From assembly GCF_001513785.1 (NCBI RefSeq), contig NZ_LNQS01000001.1, positions 930,001-994,000 on the forward strand: DNA of 64,000 nt, written 5' to 3'. Below are positions 36,721 to 47,356 of the stretch, in pieces. Source of the DNA: Rheinheimera sp. EpRS3 (GTDB taxonomy: Bacteria > Pseudomonadota > Gammaproteobacteria > Enterobacterales > Alteromonadaceae). Position 1 is the first letter of the stretch; each line of letters starts with the position of its first letter. The translations under genes and the position numbers were made by a program. The notes beneath the pieces were generated by a model, which saw nothing but the letters and a program-made list of their open reading frames with translations, was not told the DNA's origin and did not search any database.

Positions 36721-37923
36721 ATGGCGGACTGGGAGCTGGCTTTAGCTGAGTTAAAACGCGGCTGCGAAGAAATTCTGCTGGAAGAAGAGCTAATAGCCAA
36801 GTTAAAAGAAGGCAAGCCATTGAAAATAAAGGCAGGCTTTGACCCAACTGCACCAGATTTACACCTTGGCCATACCGTTTTGATCAACAAGTTGCGTGCT
36901 TTTCAGCAGTTAGGCCACGAAGTGATTTTTCTGATCGGTGATTTCACCGGCATGATTGGCGATCCGAGCGGTAAAAACGTCACCCGCAAGCCGTTAAGCC
37001 GTGAAGATGTGTTAGCCAATGCTGAAACCTATAAAGAGCAGGTGTTTAAAATTCTTGACCCGGCCAAAACAAGGGTGGCGTTTAACTCAGAGTGGATGGG
37101 CGAGCTGGGCGCCGCCGGTATGATTAAGCTGGCATCGCGTCAGACCGTTGCGCGTATGCTGGAACGTGATGATTTTAAAAAGCGCTTTGGCAATAATCAG
37201 TCAATTGCTATTCATGAGTTTTTATACCCGCTGGTACAAGGCTGGGATTCTGTGGCGTTACAAGCTGATGTTGAAATGGGCGGAACCGATCAGCGCTTTA
37301 ACCTGCTGATGGGGCGTGAGTTACAAAAAGACGAAGGCCAACGCCCGCAAACAGTAATGATGGTGCCGTTGCTGGAAGGCCTGGACGGCGTGCAGAAAAT
37401 GTCGAAGTCTTTGGGCAACTATGTTGGTATTACCGATGCACCTAACGACATGTTTGGCAAAATTATGTCTGTTTCAGACGAGCTGATGTGGCGTTACTAC
37501 GATTTGCTTAGCTTTAAACCGGTTGAAGAAATCACTGCGTTAAAACAGCAGGTTGCTGACGGTGCTAATCCGCGTGATATTAAAATTATGCTGGCAAAAG
37601 AAATTATTGCCCGCTTTCACAATGATGCTGCAGCAGAAGCTGCGCATCAGGATTTTACCCAGCGCTTTAGTAAAAATGCCTTGCCGGATGATATTCCCGA
37701 CGTTACGGTAAGCTGTGATGCTGAATCTATGTTGATTGCCAACCTGCTAAAAGAAGCTGGTTTGGTCGACAGCACTTCTGAAGCTATCCGCATGATTAAA
37801 CAAGGTGCAGTAAAACTGAATGGCGAAACCAAAATAGATGATAGCAAACTGGAAATCGTTAAAGGCAGCTCTGAAATTTATCAGGTGGGTAAACGCAAAT
37901 TTGCCCGTATTACACTGTTATAA
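36721..37923 (+). CDS. tyrS: tyrosyl-tRNA synthetase
   Basis: Charges tRNA-Tyr. 400 residues; the class I HIGH motif reads HLGHT (about 42-46) and KMSKS is at about 226-230. [13 protein letters not shown] and the C-terminal S4 RNA-binding domain (about 340-400, [15 protein letters not shown]) are clear. The sequence is of the TyrZ-like type rather than the E. coli TyrS type. The ATG at 36721 follows CAGGAG. Confidence 0.97.
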   Translation: MADWELALAELKRGCEEILLEEELIAKLKEGKPLKIKAGFDPTAPDLHLGHTVLINKLRAFQQLGHEVIFLIGDFTGMIGDPSGKNVTRKPLSREDVLANAETYKEQVFKILDPAKTRVAFNSEWMGELGAAGMIKLASRQTVARMLERDDFKKRFGNNQSIAIHEFLYPLVQGWDSVALQADVEMGGTDQRFNLLMGRELQKDEGQRPQTVMMVPLLEGLDGVQKMSKSLGNYVGITDAPNDMFGKIMSVSDELMWRYYDLLSFKPVEEITALKQQVADGANPRDIKIMLAKEIIARFHNDAAAEAAHQDFTQRFSKNALPDDIPDVTVSCDAESMLIANLLKEAGLVDSTSEAIRMIKQGAVKLNGETKIDDSKLEIVKGSSEIYQVGKRKFARITLL

Positions 37924-37933
37924 GTAAAAAACG

Positions 37934-37963
37934 AGCCCCGTTGATACCTGTATCTTTGGGGCT
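37934..37963 (+). terminator. weak hairpin after tyrS
   Basis: AGCCCC and GGGGCT are 18 bases apart and not followed by a T run. A possible but weak terminator. Confidence 0.35.
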
Positions 37964-38010
37964 TGCTGATAACGCTATGCCCGCTTTCAGATCATTAATG
38001 CAAACCTTAT

Positions 38011-38025
38011 TGATAATCGTTGCTA
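38011..38025 (+). promoter_or_regulatory. possible Fur box upstream of siderophore receptor
   Basis: TGATAATCGTTGCTA: the left arm is a perfect TGATAAT half-site, but the right arm keeps only three of seven consensus bases. It lies 47 bases before the receptor start in an A+T-rich promoter region. The position fits iron control; the weak right arm keeps confidence low. Confidence 0.35.
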
Positions 38026-38071
38026 TTTAAAATAAAATGCAACTTCCTCATGCAGTCAAAGGTTTGTTCCC

Positions 38072-40228
38072 ATGTCTACTATTCAATTCCGGTTATTGCC
38101 AGTCGCAACAGCGGTATCTCTGGCAATCGCGGCCACATCTTCTGTTGCTGTTGCTGAAGAACAAAACAGCAAAGCAATAGAAAGGCTTGAAGTTAAAGGT
38201 TCTTACACAGTAAATGAAGTGGTTGACACTGCTACCGGCCTTGGGCTGACATTGCGTGAAACGCCACAGTCGGTGAGTATCATCACTGAGCAACGGATGC
38301 GTGATCAGAATATTAATACCGTGCTGGAAACGGTAAAAAATGCCGTTGGTGTATCCTCTACCGAACTGGATAATGTGCGCAGCTCTTTTAAATCTCGCGG
38401 TTTTGAAGTTACCAATTACCAGATTGACGGCGTACCCATTGCCTGGAGTTTAGCTGGTGATTCCGGTGAAACCGTAGCGGATGTCGCGATTTACGAGCGG
38501 GTCGAGTTTGTGCGTGGTGCCACAGGCCTGCTAACAGGCGCTGGCGATCCGTCGGCTTCGATTAACCTGGTAAGAAAGCATGCAAACAGCACAGATCTGA
38601 CAGGTTATGTTAATGTCGCCGCTGGCAGCTGGGATAAAAAGCAGGTTACGGCTGATGTTGCCGGTGGGCTTAACAGCAGTGGCACTATACGCGGCCGTGT
38701 AGTGGGTAAATACCTGAATACTGAGTCTTACTGGGATCAGTATGAAGAGCGCAGCAACGTGTTATACGGTGTGCTGGAAGCTGACTTATCTGCTGCAACC
38801 TTGCTAAGGGTCGGCGCAAGTTACCAGAATCGTGATCCTAAAGCGGCAACCTGGGGCGCGTTACCTGCTGTCTTTAGTGACGGCACTTTTATCGACTGGG
38901 ATGTGTCGAAAACCACCGGCACCGACTGGACCCGCTGGGACACATCTAATACCAACTATTTTGTTAACCTCAATCATGCTTTTAGCAATGGCTGGCAGTT
39001 GGTAGCCAACTATAACCGTATGGAATACGAAAAAGACTCTAAACTGTTGTATTTCTATGGTGCCATGGATAAAGAAACCGGCGAAGGGCTTAATGCTCAA
39101 CGTTACTGGGCCTATGGCGAAACTGAACAAGACAGTTTTGACATCCAGCTAAAAGGTGACTACCAGCTGTTTAACCAGCAACATGAGTTTGTTATCGGTG
39201 CCATTTCCAGCAAACAGGATATTGCAACTGACTCGTATACCCCTATCGGTGGTGATATGAGTGGTGGTTATGATCGCGTTGATGTTGGCAATTTTTACCA
39301 GTGGAGTGGTCTGGCAGAGCCAGAATGGGAAGCCAATCCGGTAAGAGCCGAAGACGTTACCATTAAGCAGGAAGGGGTTTATGCAGCTACCCGTTTGTCT
39401 GTTACTGATGCGCTGAAGTTTATTGTTGGTGGCCGTATGTCCAGCTGGGACCGTGAAGGGCTCTGGTATGGCGCGATGGAAGATTACGGCAACAATAGCG
39501 TATTTGTACCTTATGTAGGTGCATTATACGACCTGACTGAGCAGCACCGTTTATATGCCAGCTATACAGAGATTTTTAAAGCGCAGGACAGAAGGGATGC
39601 CAGCAACAGTTTATTGGACCCTGTTGAAGGCAAAAGCTACGAAGTGGGGCTGAAAAGCACCTTCTTAAATGATTTGTTGCACACTACTGTATCCCTGTTT
39701 CAGATTGATCAGGAGAACCTGGCTGTAGTAGATCCGGACTTTGTACCAACAGCCGAGCAGCAAACCGCTTACTATGGAGCAGACGGCACACAGAGCAAAG
39801 GTTTTGAACTGGAAGTGGTAGGTAAGCCATTGGAAGGCTGGAATATCAGCGCCGGTTATTCGCAGTTTAAAGCTGAAGACGCTCTTGGCACTAAAGTGAA
39901 TACCGATAGCCCGCGTAAGCAGTTTAAGCTGTTTACTACCTACCAGTTTGTCGATTTACTGCCAGAGCTGACCATTGGTGGCGGTATTAACTGGCAAAGC
40001 GAAACCTCTGCTGCAGGCGGTGGTGTGCAGTTGACTCAACAGGCTTACTCATTAACAAACCTGATGGCGCGCTATGATATTGCCGACAATATGAACCTGC
40101 AGCTTAACGTTGCCAACTTGTTTGATAAAAAGTACTACAACTACATGACAGCGTTCGGCAGTGCTTACACCCAGTATCGCTATGGTACGCCACGTAATGT
40201 TAGCGTTAGTTTTAACTACGCTTTTTAA
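38072..40228 (+). CDS. TonB-dependent siderophore receptor
   Basis: A 718-residue outer-membrane receptor with a signal peptide (about 1-28). The plug has ETPQSVSIITEQRMRDQNI (about 63-81) and GLLTGAGDPSASINLVRKHA, the ferric-siderophore type (TIGR01783-like). A 22-stranded barrel follows and ends in the required aromatic residue (VSFNYAF). It imports ferric siderophores using TonB energy; the ligand is not evident. Monocistronic, followed by a strong terminator. Confidence 0.92.
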   Translation: MSTIQFRLLPVATAVSLAIAATSSVAVAEEQNSKAIERLEVKGSYTVNEVVDTATGLGLTLRETPQSVSIITEQRMRDQNINTVLETVKNAVGVSSTELDNVRSSFKSRGFEVTNYQIDGVPIAWSLAGDSGETVADVAIYERVEFVRGATGLLTGAGDPSASINLVRKHANSTDLTGYVNVAAGSWDKKQVTADVAGGLNSSGTIRGRVVGKYLNTESYWDQYEERSNVLYGVLEADLSAATLLRVGASYQNRDPKAATWGALPAVFSDGTFIDWDVSKTTGTDWTRWDTSNTNYFVNLNHAFSNGWQLVANYNRMEYEKDSKLLYFYGAMDKETGEGLNAQRYWAYGETEQDSFDIQLKGDYQLFNQQHEFVIGAISSKQDIATDSYTPIGGDMSGGYDRVDVGNFYQWSGLAEPEWEANPVRAEDVTIKQEGVYAATRLSVTDALKFIVGGRMSSWDREGLWYGAMEDYGNNSVFVPYVGALYDLTEQHRLYASYTEIFKAQDRRDASNSLLDPVEGKSYEVGLKSTFLNDLLHTTVSLFQIDQENLAVVDPDFVPTAEQQTAYYGADGTQSKGFELEVVGKPLEGWNISAGYSQFKAEDALGTKVNTDSPRKQFKLFTTYQFVDLLPELTIGGGINWQSETSAAGGGVQLTQQAYSLTNLMARYDIADNMNLQLNVANLFDKKYYNYMTAFGSAYTQYRYGTPRNVSVSFNYAF

Positions 40229-40270
40229 CTAACGGACATTCTAACATCAGCGATATTTAAGCGCGTTATG

Positions 40271-40300
40271 CGGATTGCCCGGCAGGGCAATCCGTTTTTA
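40271..40300 (+). terminator. intrinsic terminator of siderophore receptor
   Basis: CGGATTGCCC and GGGCAATCCG form a perfect 10-bp stem with a 4-base loop, followed by TTTTTA. Confidence 0.9.
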
Positions 40301-40503
40301 CTATCTCATCCTGCACAATTATTACTGCTGGCGAAAGCTAACTTCCCCGCATAGCCCCGGCCTGAAATGGGCTGACACACTCTTTTTGTTGCCACAGTGG
40401 AAAAACAGCCACTTCACTTCTAAAGTTGTAACACTTGTCAAAAAACTACAGCGTAGATTAGCAGTTTATTGAATTAGCTTTTAACAACAAGGTTACGCCA
40501 GGT

Positions 40504-42948
40504 ATGGATACTTTTGAGCTAAGCCAGCTGCAGGATGCCATAGCGCATTCTGCTGTTGATGCCATTATCGTTATTGATCAGCAAGGTTTAATTTGTTTTT
40601 TCTCGCCCTCGGCAGAAAAGCTGTTTGGTTATAGCCCGGCCGAATGTGTTGGCCAGAACGTACGTATGTTAATGCCAGAGCCGTTTCATAGTGAGCATGA
40701 CGGTTATCTGGCTAATTATGTAAAGCACGGTTTGGCGGCTAAGATTATTGGCTCTGGCCGTAATGTACAGGGTAAACGTAAAGACCACAGTATTTTTCCT
40801 ATGCACCTTTCTGTTGGCGAAGCCAAAGCAGGCGTTAAACGCTATTTTGTTGGTATTTGCCATGATTTAACGGCATACGAAGCCAGTGTTAAAGCCCACC
40901 TTAGTTTACGCTCTATGCAGGATGCACTGCTGGAAGCTGCGGTAGATGGCATTATTTCTATTGATGAATGGGGCATAGTGCAAAGCTTTAACCGCGGCGC
41001 TGAACAGTTATTTGGTTACAAAAAGCATGAGGTGATAGGCCAGAATGTCAGCATGCTAATGACATCGGCGCATGGTAACCAGCATGATAGCTACCTGCAA
41101 AACTTTAAAGGCGGTGGTAAGGCCAAAATTATTGGCATTGGCCGGGATGTGCCAGCGCAACGCAAAGATGGCTCAGTGTTTCCGATGCATTTGTCGGTGG
41201 GAGAGTCTCGCACTGAGCATGGCCGGTTGTTTGTCGGGGTATGCCACGACTTATCTGAGTTTAAAGCGGTATTACAGCGTTTAACGTCTGCTGAGCAGCG
41301 TTATCGCGATATAGTTGAAAACCAAAAAGAATTTATCTGTCGTTTAAGCAAAAATTCACGGCTTACCTTCGTCAACAACGCATTTTGCCGTCAACTTAAT
41401 CAGCCGATTATTCAGGTGCTGGGTATCTCTATCTTTGAATTTATTCATGCAGACGAGCGTTACAATGTTGAGTCACTATTGGACCAACTGCGCCAGGCAG
41501 AGCTGGCACAAACCATTTCGTTATTGGTGCGCATGCTGGGGCCGGACAACAGTGTGCACTGGGTAGACTGGACATTCAGCACACTAATTGGGAAGGTTGA
41601 TTCGGCTGATGAAATTCAGGGGGTGGGCATTGATATTACCGAGCAGGTAAAAGCGAAAAATCATGCTAAGTTTCTTACCCATTTTGACGCCTTAACTGGT
41701 TTGTTAAACCGCGATGGCTTGATAGAGCAATTTAGCCGGCGGCAGGACAAAACTCTGGTTTATGCGGTACTGTTTATTGATTGCCATCGTTTTCGCCTTA
41801 TCAATGAAAAGTACGGCCATGATTTTGGTGATTTAATGCTGATAGAGGCTGCCCACCGGCTGCAAAGTATGTTGCCCGATGGGGCTTTTGCCTGCAGACC
41901 GGGGGCAGATGATTACATAGTGTTATTGCCGGTGGCCGATCACAGCAGCTTGCTGCCTTTTGCTCAGAGCGTGGTTGATAAGTGTACAGAGCCTTACTGG
42001 CTGGCTAACCAGAAAATTTCACCTTCGGTATGTATTGGTATCAGCAGCTATCCGGATGATGACACTGATTTAAATGTGCTGATCCGTCAGGCTGAGTCGG
42101 CCATGTTTGAAGCCAAGCAGCAAGCATTGCCACTGCGGATGTACCATGAAGATATTCACAATGCACTCACCCGGCAATTGGAGATAGAGCAAGGCTTACG
42201 CCGTGCGCTGGAGCAGGATTTACTCAGCGTAGTGCTGCAACCAAAGTACCATTTATTAAGTAAAAAGCTGGTGGGCTATGAAGCCCTGGTGCGCTGGCAC
42301 GATGCCGAACTGGGTTTTGTTGCACCAGACATTTTTGTGGCAGTGGCCGAGGCAGTAAATCTGGGCAAAAAGCTCGATTGTTGGGTAATTAAAACAGCGT
42401 TGCAGCAAATCAAACTTTGGCGGCAAGCCGGTTTGCAGCCGCAACCTGTGGCGGTAAATATTACCGCTAAACACTTTTCAGATCAGGCGTTACACAGTTA
42501 TGTTATTACCAAGCTGCAACTGATGGAGTTACCGGCAGAGTGTCTGCAACTGGAAATTACCGAAGGTGTGGCAATGGATAATTCGCCGGCTATTCTGGAA
42601 AACCTGAATGCTTTTCGCAATGCCGGTATTAAAGTTGCGATTGATGATTTTGGTACTGGCTATTCTTCATTATCTTATCTTACATCCTTACCTATTGATT
42701 ATATTAAGATTGATAAAACCTTTGTCCAGGCGCTTGAAAACGGCCACAACCTGAGTTTGGTCAAAGCCATGCTGGCGATGGCACAGGCAATAGGTGTAGC
42801 CGTAATAGCGGAAGGTATTGAAACGGCGAAGCAGCAGGAGGTACTGGCTGAGCTTGGCTGCGAGTTTGGTCAGGGCTATTTATATGCCAGGCCAACCAGC
42901 TTTAGCGATATTGAACAGCAATTATCTGCGGCGTTGCGGGTGCAGTAA
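40504..42948 (+). CDS. PAS-PAS-PAS-GGDEF-EAL protein, predicted haem oxygen sensor and c-di-GMP phosphodiesterase
   Basis: An 814-residue cytoplasmic protein. PAS1 (about 10-125) and PAS2 (about 140-252) match FixL: SEHDGYL with His65 and SGR with Arg86, then NQHDSYL with His194 and GIGR with Arg214. The His-to-Arg spacing in PAS2 is 20, the same as His200-Arg220 of Bradyrhizobium FixL, and the FPMHLSVGE motif follows in both. PAS3 spans about 262-380. The GGDEF signature is GADDY (467-471), so cyclase activity is unlikely. EAL has GYEALVRW, LEITE, DDFGTGYSS, IKIDK and AEGIET intact, so phosphodiesterase activity is expected. It may lower c-di-GMP in response to oxygen, as DosP does. Confidence 0.9.
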   Translation: MDTFELSQLQDAIAHSAVDAIIVIDQQGLICFFSPSAEKLFGYSPAECVGQNVRMLMPEPFHSEHDGYLANYVKHGLAAKIIGSGRNVQGKRKDHSIFPMHLSVGEAKAGVKRYFVGICHDLTAYEASVKAHLSLRSMQDALLEAAVDGIISIDEWGIVQSFNRGAEQLFGYKKHEVIGQNVSMLMTSAHGNQHDSYLQNFKGGGKAKIIGIGRDVPAQRKDGSVFPMHLSVGESRTEHGRLFVGVCHDLSEFKAVLQRLTSAEQRYRDIVENQKEFICRLSKNSRLTFVNNAFCRQLNQPIIQVLGISIFEFIHADERYNVESLLDQLRQAELAQTISLLVRMLGPDNSVHWVDWTFSTLIGKVDSADEIQGVGIDITEQVKAKNHAKFLTHFDALTGLLNRDGLIEQFSRRQDKTLVYAVLFIDCHRFRLINEKYGHDFGDLMLIEAAHRLQSMLPDGAFACRPGADDYIVLLPVADHSSLLPFAQSVVDKCTEPYWLANQKISPSVCIGISSYPDDDTDLNVLIRQAESAMFEAKQQALPLRMYHEDIHNALTRQLEIEQGLRRALEQDLLSVVLQPKYHLLSKKLVGYEALVRWHDAELGFVAPDIFVAVAEAVNLGKKLDCWVIKTALQQIKLWRQAGLQPQPVAVNITAKHFSDQALHSYVITKLQLMELPAECLQLEITEGVAMDNSPAILENLNAFRNAGIKVAIDDFGTGYSSLSYLTSLPIDYIKIDKTFVQALENGHNLSLVKAMLAMAQAIGVAVIAEGIETAKQQEVLAELGCEFGQGYLYARPTSFSDIEQQLSAALRVQ

Positions 42949-43045
42949 CCCTCGGCACAGAGGTAGCAGACGGTTAGCCGGCAATAATAAGAAGGTGCCG
43001 GGCGAAAATAAACATGCCCGCCGCGGCACCGTGATTATTGCAGTA

Positions 43046-46000
43046 TCAGGCACGTTTTTTCAGCAATAGCGCAATATCGTCACTGCTACTGATTGGTTCA
43101 GCATCTGGTTCGGTTTTGCGTGGCCGCAGTTTTTCACCCAGCACCAGCATGCAGGGGGTTAAAAACAAGGTTAGCAGGGTGGCAAAGGTTAGCCCGCCGG
43201 CAATAGCGCTGGATAACTGCGTCCACCACTGGGTTGACGGCGCGCCAAAGCCCAGGCTGGGTTCCAGCAGGTTAACATTCACCGCCAGCACCATCGGCAT
43301 TAAACCCAATACTGTGGTAATTGACGTAAGCAGCACCGGGCGTAAGCGCAGGCAGCCGGTTTCCAGCGCGGCATCAATAGCCGATAAGCCGCTGTCACGC
43401 AGCTGATTATAGGTGTCAATTAAGACGATATTGTTATTTACCACTATACCGGCCAGGCCGATAATGCCCATACCCACCATAACTATGCCAAAGCTCTGGC
43501 CGTTAACCAGCAAGCCGAGCAGAACACCGGCCGTAGAGAAGATAATGGCTGATAAAATCAGCAGGCTTTGATACCAGCTGTTAAATTGCACCAGTAAAAT
43601 CATCAGCATCAGGAAGATAGCGGTAGCAAAAGCGCCCATCAGAAAGGTCATGGCTTCTTGCTGATCCGCACTTTCACCGGCGGTTTTAATATGCACATTG
43701 TCAGGTAACTTAATATCACTGCCCAGCAGTGCTTGTAAGCGCTCGCCAACCTGATTTCCCGGTGCCAAATCACTTTTTATCGTTACAGCACGGTTGCCGT
43801 CAATACGTTTAATGATACTGGTTTTCGGGGCAGGTACCAGTTTAACAAAGTTGCTCAGCGGTACCTGGCCACGCTGAGTTTGAATAGTTAACCGGCCCAA
43901 CTGATCTAAAGAGCGCCAATTCTCCGGAAAGCGCACCCGAATATCGACTTCATCGCTGGCATATTCCGGGCGAAACTTAGCCAGCAACAAACCATTACTG
44001 ATCATCTGCACGGCATTACCAACGGTTAGCACATCGGCACCAAAACGGGCAGCTGCAGCGCGGTCAACTTCTATGCGCCACTCGATACCGGGTAAGCTCC
44101 TGTCATCTTCTATATCAACAAAGCCGCCCATTTGCTGCATTTGGCTGATAATTTGTGTTACTGCCTCTTCAGTTGCGGCAGCTTCCATTGCACTGACCTG
44201 CAGCTCTATCGGTTTGCCTGCCGCCGGACCTTCCTGCTGCTGACGAAACTCCAGAATAACGCCCGGGATATCTTTGGTCAGCTCGCGCATTTCGCTAAGA
44301 ATATCTGCCGCGCGGCGTCTGTCGTACCAGTCAATAAACTGAAATTGCAAGGTACCAACCACATCGGGTGCCAGTTCGCCGCTGCTACTGGCCAGTGAGC
44401 GGGCATAGAGTGCTTTTACCTCTGATAACCCCAGCAGGCGCTGCTCTACCTTTTGCAGCAGAATATCTTTTTCATAAATAGACATATCACCACGGGCGCG
44501 CACCCAAACCTGGGCTGATTCTGGTTCTACCGACGGGAAAAACTCCAGGCCATGGTTATATTTACCGTAAGCAAAAAAGATTAATACCATAGCGCCAAGC
44601 ATACCGGCAAAGGTCAGGCCTGGACGGCGTAACAAGCGTGAAAGCAGACCGCGATAGGCTTTACCCGCCCGGCTTTGTGCAACTTCATGTGCAGGGGGCT
44701 GCGCTTTACTGAGCCCACCCATTACCGGTAAGAAAATCAGCGCCATAAATAACGATGCCAGCAAACACAAAATGACGGTGGCAGGCAGGTATTTCATAAA
44801 TTGACCTACCACACCGGGCCAGAACAGCAGCGGCATAAATACCACAACAGTGGTAGCGGTGGAGGCGATAATAGGCCAGGCCATGCGTCCGGCGGCATTA
44901 GCCCAGGCTTTTTTCGGTTTTTGCCCTTCAGCCAGGTTACGATCGGCCAATTCACTGACTACTATAGCGCCGTCGACCAACATACCGGCGACTAAAATCA
45001 GTGCGAACAGCACGATAATATTCATGGTATAGCCCAGTGCGTAAATCAATAAAATACCGGCAAAAAACGCACCCGGAATCGTAATACCAACCAATACTGC
45101 CGAGCGCACACCCATGGTGGCTACAATCAGGATCAGTACCAGCACCACAGCAGTTAACACGTTGTTCAGCAGATCTGACAGCATGTTTTTCACTTCAGTA
45201 GACTGATCCATAATGTAGTTAATCTGCATACCTTCAGGAAAGGCTGCACTGGCTTGTTCAATCAGTACTTTGGTCTGTTCTATGGTGGAAATAATATTTG
45301 CGCCGCTACGTTTTTTCACTTCCAGCACCACTGCCGGCTGGCCATTAATACGGGCAAAACCGAGTGGATCTTTAAAACTGCGGCTGATGGTAGCTACATC
45401 GCCAAAAGTGATAACGGTATCGCCGTCGACCTTAATTGGCATCGACAATACATCGTCTAAATTTTCAATAACGCCCGGCACTTTCATCGCCATACGGCCG
45501 GCACCGGTGTCTAAGCTACCAGCAGCAACCAGGCGGTTATTGTTTGATACCAGTGTGAACAGTTGCTGGTAATCCAGGCCGTAGCCTTCCAGTACCTGCG
45601 GATCTACCACTATTTCCAGCAAGTCTTCGCGGTCGCCGCCAATATCGACTTCCAGAACTTCAGGAATAGCCTCTATATTTTCCTGTAACTGGCGGGCGAT
45701 AAATACCAACTGGTTTTCTGATATCGGTCCGGATAAGCCCACTGACAATACCGGAAACAAGCCAACGTTAATTTCATTTACCGTGGGTTCGTCAGCTTCG
45801 CTGGGTAGTTTAGCCCGGGCGGCATCAACTTTAACCCGCACATCGGCCAGTGCTTTGTCGGCATCAAAACCGGCATCAAATTCCAGCATTACCGAGGCAT
45901 GGCCTTCACTGGAGGTAGAAGTCATTTTTTTAATGCCTTCTAATGAGCGCAGTTCATGTTCCATCGGCCGCACCAGCAAGCGTTCACCATCTTCCGGGCT

Positions 46001-46165
46001 GATGCCGTCAAGCGACATCGACACGTACATCATCGGGATAGCCACATCCGGGTTGGCTTCTTTGGGAATAGACTGGTAAGCAGTAATACCGGCAATAAAC
46101 AAAAACAGCAGTAGCATTAAGCTGGCGCGGCTGCGCTGAATAGCCGCCTGAATGATGCTGTTCAT
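43046..46165 (-). CDS. RND efflux permease, HAE1-type
   Basis: A 1,039-residue inner-membrane pump with the twelve-segment RND layout: first segment about 14-32, second membrane block from about 335, two large periplasmic loops. The proton-relay region reads VAGMLVDGAIVVSEL (about 395-409), with one Asp where AcrB has two. It exports small molecules in exchange for protons. Its start overlaps the adaptor stop (ATGA), so the two are coupled. No outer-membrane channel gene is adjacent; a TolC encoded elsewhere is likely. Confidence 0.93.
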   Translation of the reverse strand: MNSIIQAAIQRSRASLMLLLFLFIAGITAYQSIPKEANPDVAIPMMYVSMSLDGISPEDGERLLVRPMEHELRSLEGIKKMTSTSSEGHASVMLEFDAGFDADKALADVRVKVDAARAKLPSEADEPTVNEINVGLFPVLSVGLSGPISENQLVFIARQLQENIEAIPEVLEVDIGGDREDLLEIVVDPQVLEGYGLDYQQLFTLVSNNNRLVAAGSLDTGAGRMAMKVPGVIENLDDVLSMPIKVDGDTVITFGDVATISRSFKDPLGFARINGQPAVVLEVKKRSGANIISTIEQTKVLIEQASAAFPEGMQINYIMDQSTEVKNMLSDLLNNVLTAVVLVLILIVATMGVRSAVLVGITIPGAFFAGILLIYALGYTMNIIVLFALILVAGMLVDGAIVVSELADRNLAEGQKPKKAWANAAGRMAWPIIASTATTVVVFMPLLFWPGVVGQFMKYLPATVILCLLASLFMALIFLPVMGGLSKAQPPAHEVAQSRAGKAYRGLLSRLLRRPGLTFAGMLGAMVLIFFAYGKYNHGLEFFPSVEPESAQVWVRARGDMSIYEKDILLQKVEQRLLGLSEVKALYARSLASSSGELAPDVVGTLQFQFIDWYDRRRAADILSEMRELTKDIPGVILEFRQQQEGPAAGKPIELQVSAMEAAATEEAVTQIISQMQQMGGFVDIEDDRSLPGIEWRIEVDRAAAARFGADVLTVGNAVQMISNGLLLAKFRPEYASDEVDIRVRFPENWRSLDQLGRLTIQTQRGQVPLSNFVKLVPAPKTSIIKRIDGNRAVTIKSDLAPGNQVGERLQALLGSDIKLPDNVHIKTAGESADQQEAMTFLMGAFATAIFLMLMILLVQFNSWYQSLLILSAIIFSTAGVLLGLLVNGQSFGIVMVGMGIIGLAGIVVNNNIVLIDTYNQLRDSGLSAIDAALETGCLRLRPVLLTSITTVLGLMPMVLAVNVNLLEPSLGFGAPSTQWWTQLSSAIAGGLTFATLLTLFLTPCMLVLGEKLRPRKTEPDAEPISSSDDIALLLKKRA

Positions 46166-47238
46166 GACTTGGCTCCGGCAACCAGAACTTTATCACCAGC
46201 GCGGACAAAGCCGGCGCCCTGAGTGATAATTTGCGCCCGTTGTGGCAAGCCACTTACCCAGGCTCCGTCGTTATCAGCACTTAATATCGCCACCGGATAA
46301 AACACCACCTGCTGTTGTTCATCAACAACTGACACACCAAGATGGCCACTGGTATCCAGGCTTAGCAGTGCGGGGGATATCCGGTGCGCCTGCACTGGCG
46401 CCAGTTGTACTTCAACAGTGGCGCTGCCACCGGCAATACGCAGTAACTCGGGGTTGGCTACGGTGACTTCAATATAAAAACTGCGGGTGGCGGTGTCGGC
46501 AGCGTAGCTGATAAAGCTAAGCTCGCCGCTTAGCTCACGGCCTTCAAGCAAGCGCAAGGTAACATCCTGGCCCTGTTTTAATGCGGAAATATGCTGCTGC
46601 GGAATTTGGGCGGTTACTTTAAGCTGGTCAATTTGTACCAGTTGCATTAGTTCGGTGCCGGTTTGAATTAAATCACCTACTTCAATATGGCGGCGATCTA
46701 CTACACCATTAAACGGCGCTACCGGCTCAGTTTGTATTACAGCAAGCCGGGCAGTTTGCAGTTCAGCCTCTGCTGTAGCCATTTCGCTTTCCAGCCTGGT
46801 TAGCTCAGTTGCCGATAAAAATTTTGATTCCCCCAGTGTGCGGGCGCTTTCCAGCTCGTTTTTGCGCAGTTTCAGATTGGCCTGCGCCTGTGCCAGCAGC
46901 GCTGTGCGGCCTTCGTCTGACAAGCGCAGCAGTTTGTCACCTTGTTTAACCGTATCGCCTTGTTGTTTTAGTAAGGCTTCAACTGTGCCGGCTTGCTGCG
47001 ATTTAATACTTACCGTGCGCCAGGGCAATACCTGCCCCTGGGCAATTTGTTTAGCCTGATAGGGCTCGGCATCTGACCAGCGTGCTTCTACTTGTGACAA
47101 CTCAACAACAGGGATTTGCTGCTCAGCAGGTGCATCTGCTTTAGCGCTGTAATTGTCGCCGCTAAACAGCCAAAAAATAAGCGCCAGACTTAAGATCACG
47201 GCAATAACAACAGGGGAGAAAGAAAGCTTTTTAAACAT
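46162..47238 (-). CDS. RND efflux periplasmic adaptor
   Basis: A 358-residue adaptor of the MFP/HlyD type. An N-terminal membrane anchor (about 9-27) is followed by the barrel-sandwich lipoyl half (VSIKSQQAGTVEALLKQQGDTV, about 76-97), a coiled-coil hairpin (about 105-155) and a beta-barrel domain (VAPFNGVVDRRHIEVGD onward). It links the RND permease to the outer-membrane channel. First gene of the two-gene operon; no regulator is next to it. Confidence 0.92.
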   Translation of the reverse strand: MFKKLSFSPVVIAVILSLALIFWLFSGDNYSAKADAPAEQQIPVVELSQVEARWSDAEPYQAKQIAQGQVLPWRTVSIKSQQAGTVEALLKQQGDTVKQGDKLLRLSDEGRTALLAQAQANLKLRKNELESARTLGESKFLSATELTRLESEMATAEAELQTARLAVIQTEPVAPFNGVVDRRHIEVGDLIQTGTELMQLVQIDQLKVTAQIPQQHISALKQGQDVTLRLLEGRELSGELSFISYAADTATRSFYIEVTVANPELLRIAGGSATVEVQLAPVQAHRISPALLSLDTSGHLGVSVVDEQQQVVFYPVAILSADNDGAWVSGLPQRAQIITQGAGFVRAGDKVLVAGAKS

Positions 47239-47356
47239 GAAAAATCCTTGGCAGCAGCAATAAACTCAGAGCAGTATAGCGTTAGAGGGGAATATACCGG
47301 CAGCTATAAATACCAGCAAGTGAGCAACTGTAAGCAAATATAGCCGGCTTAACGTT

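Noticed and set aside
40275-40472. 65-residue frame after the siderophore receptor
   Set aside because: It starts inside the strong terminator and has no ribosome-binding site or recognisable content.
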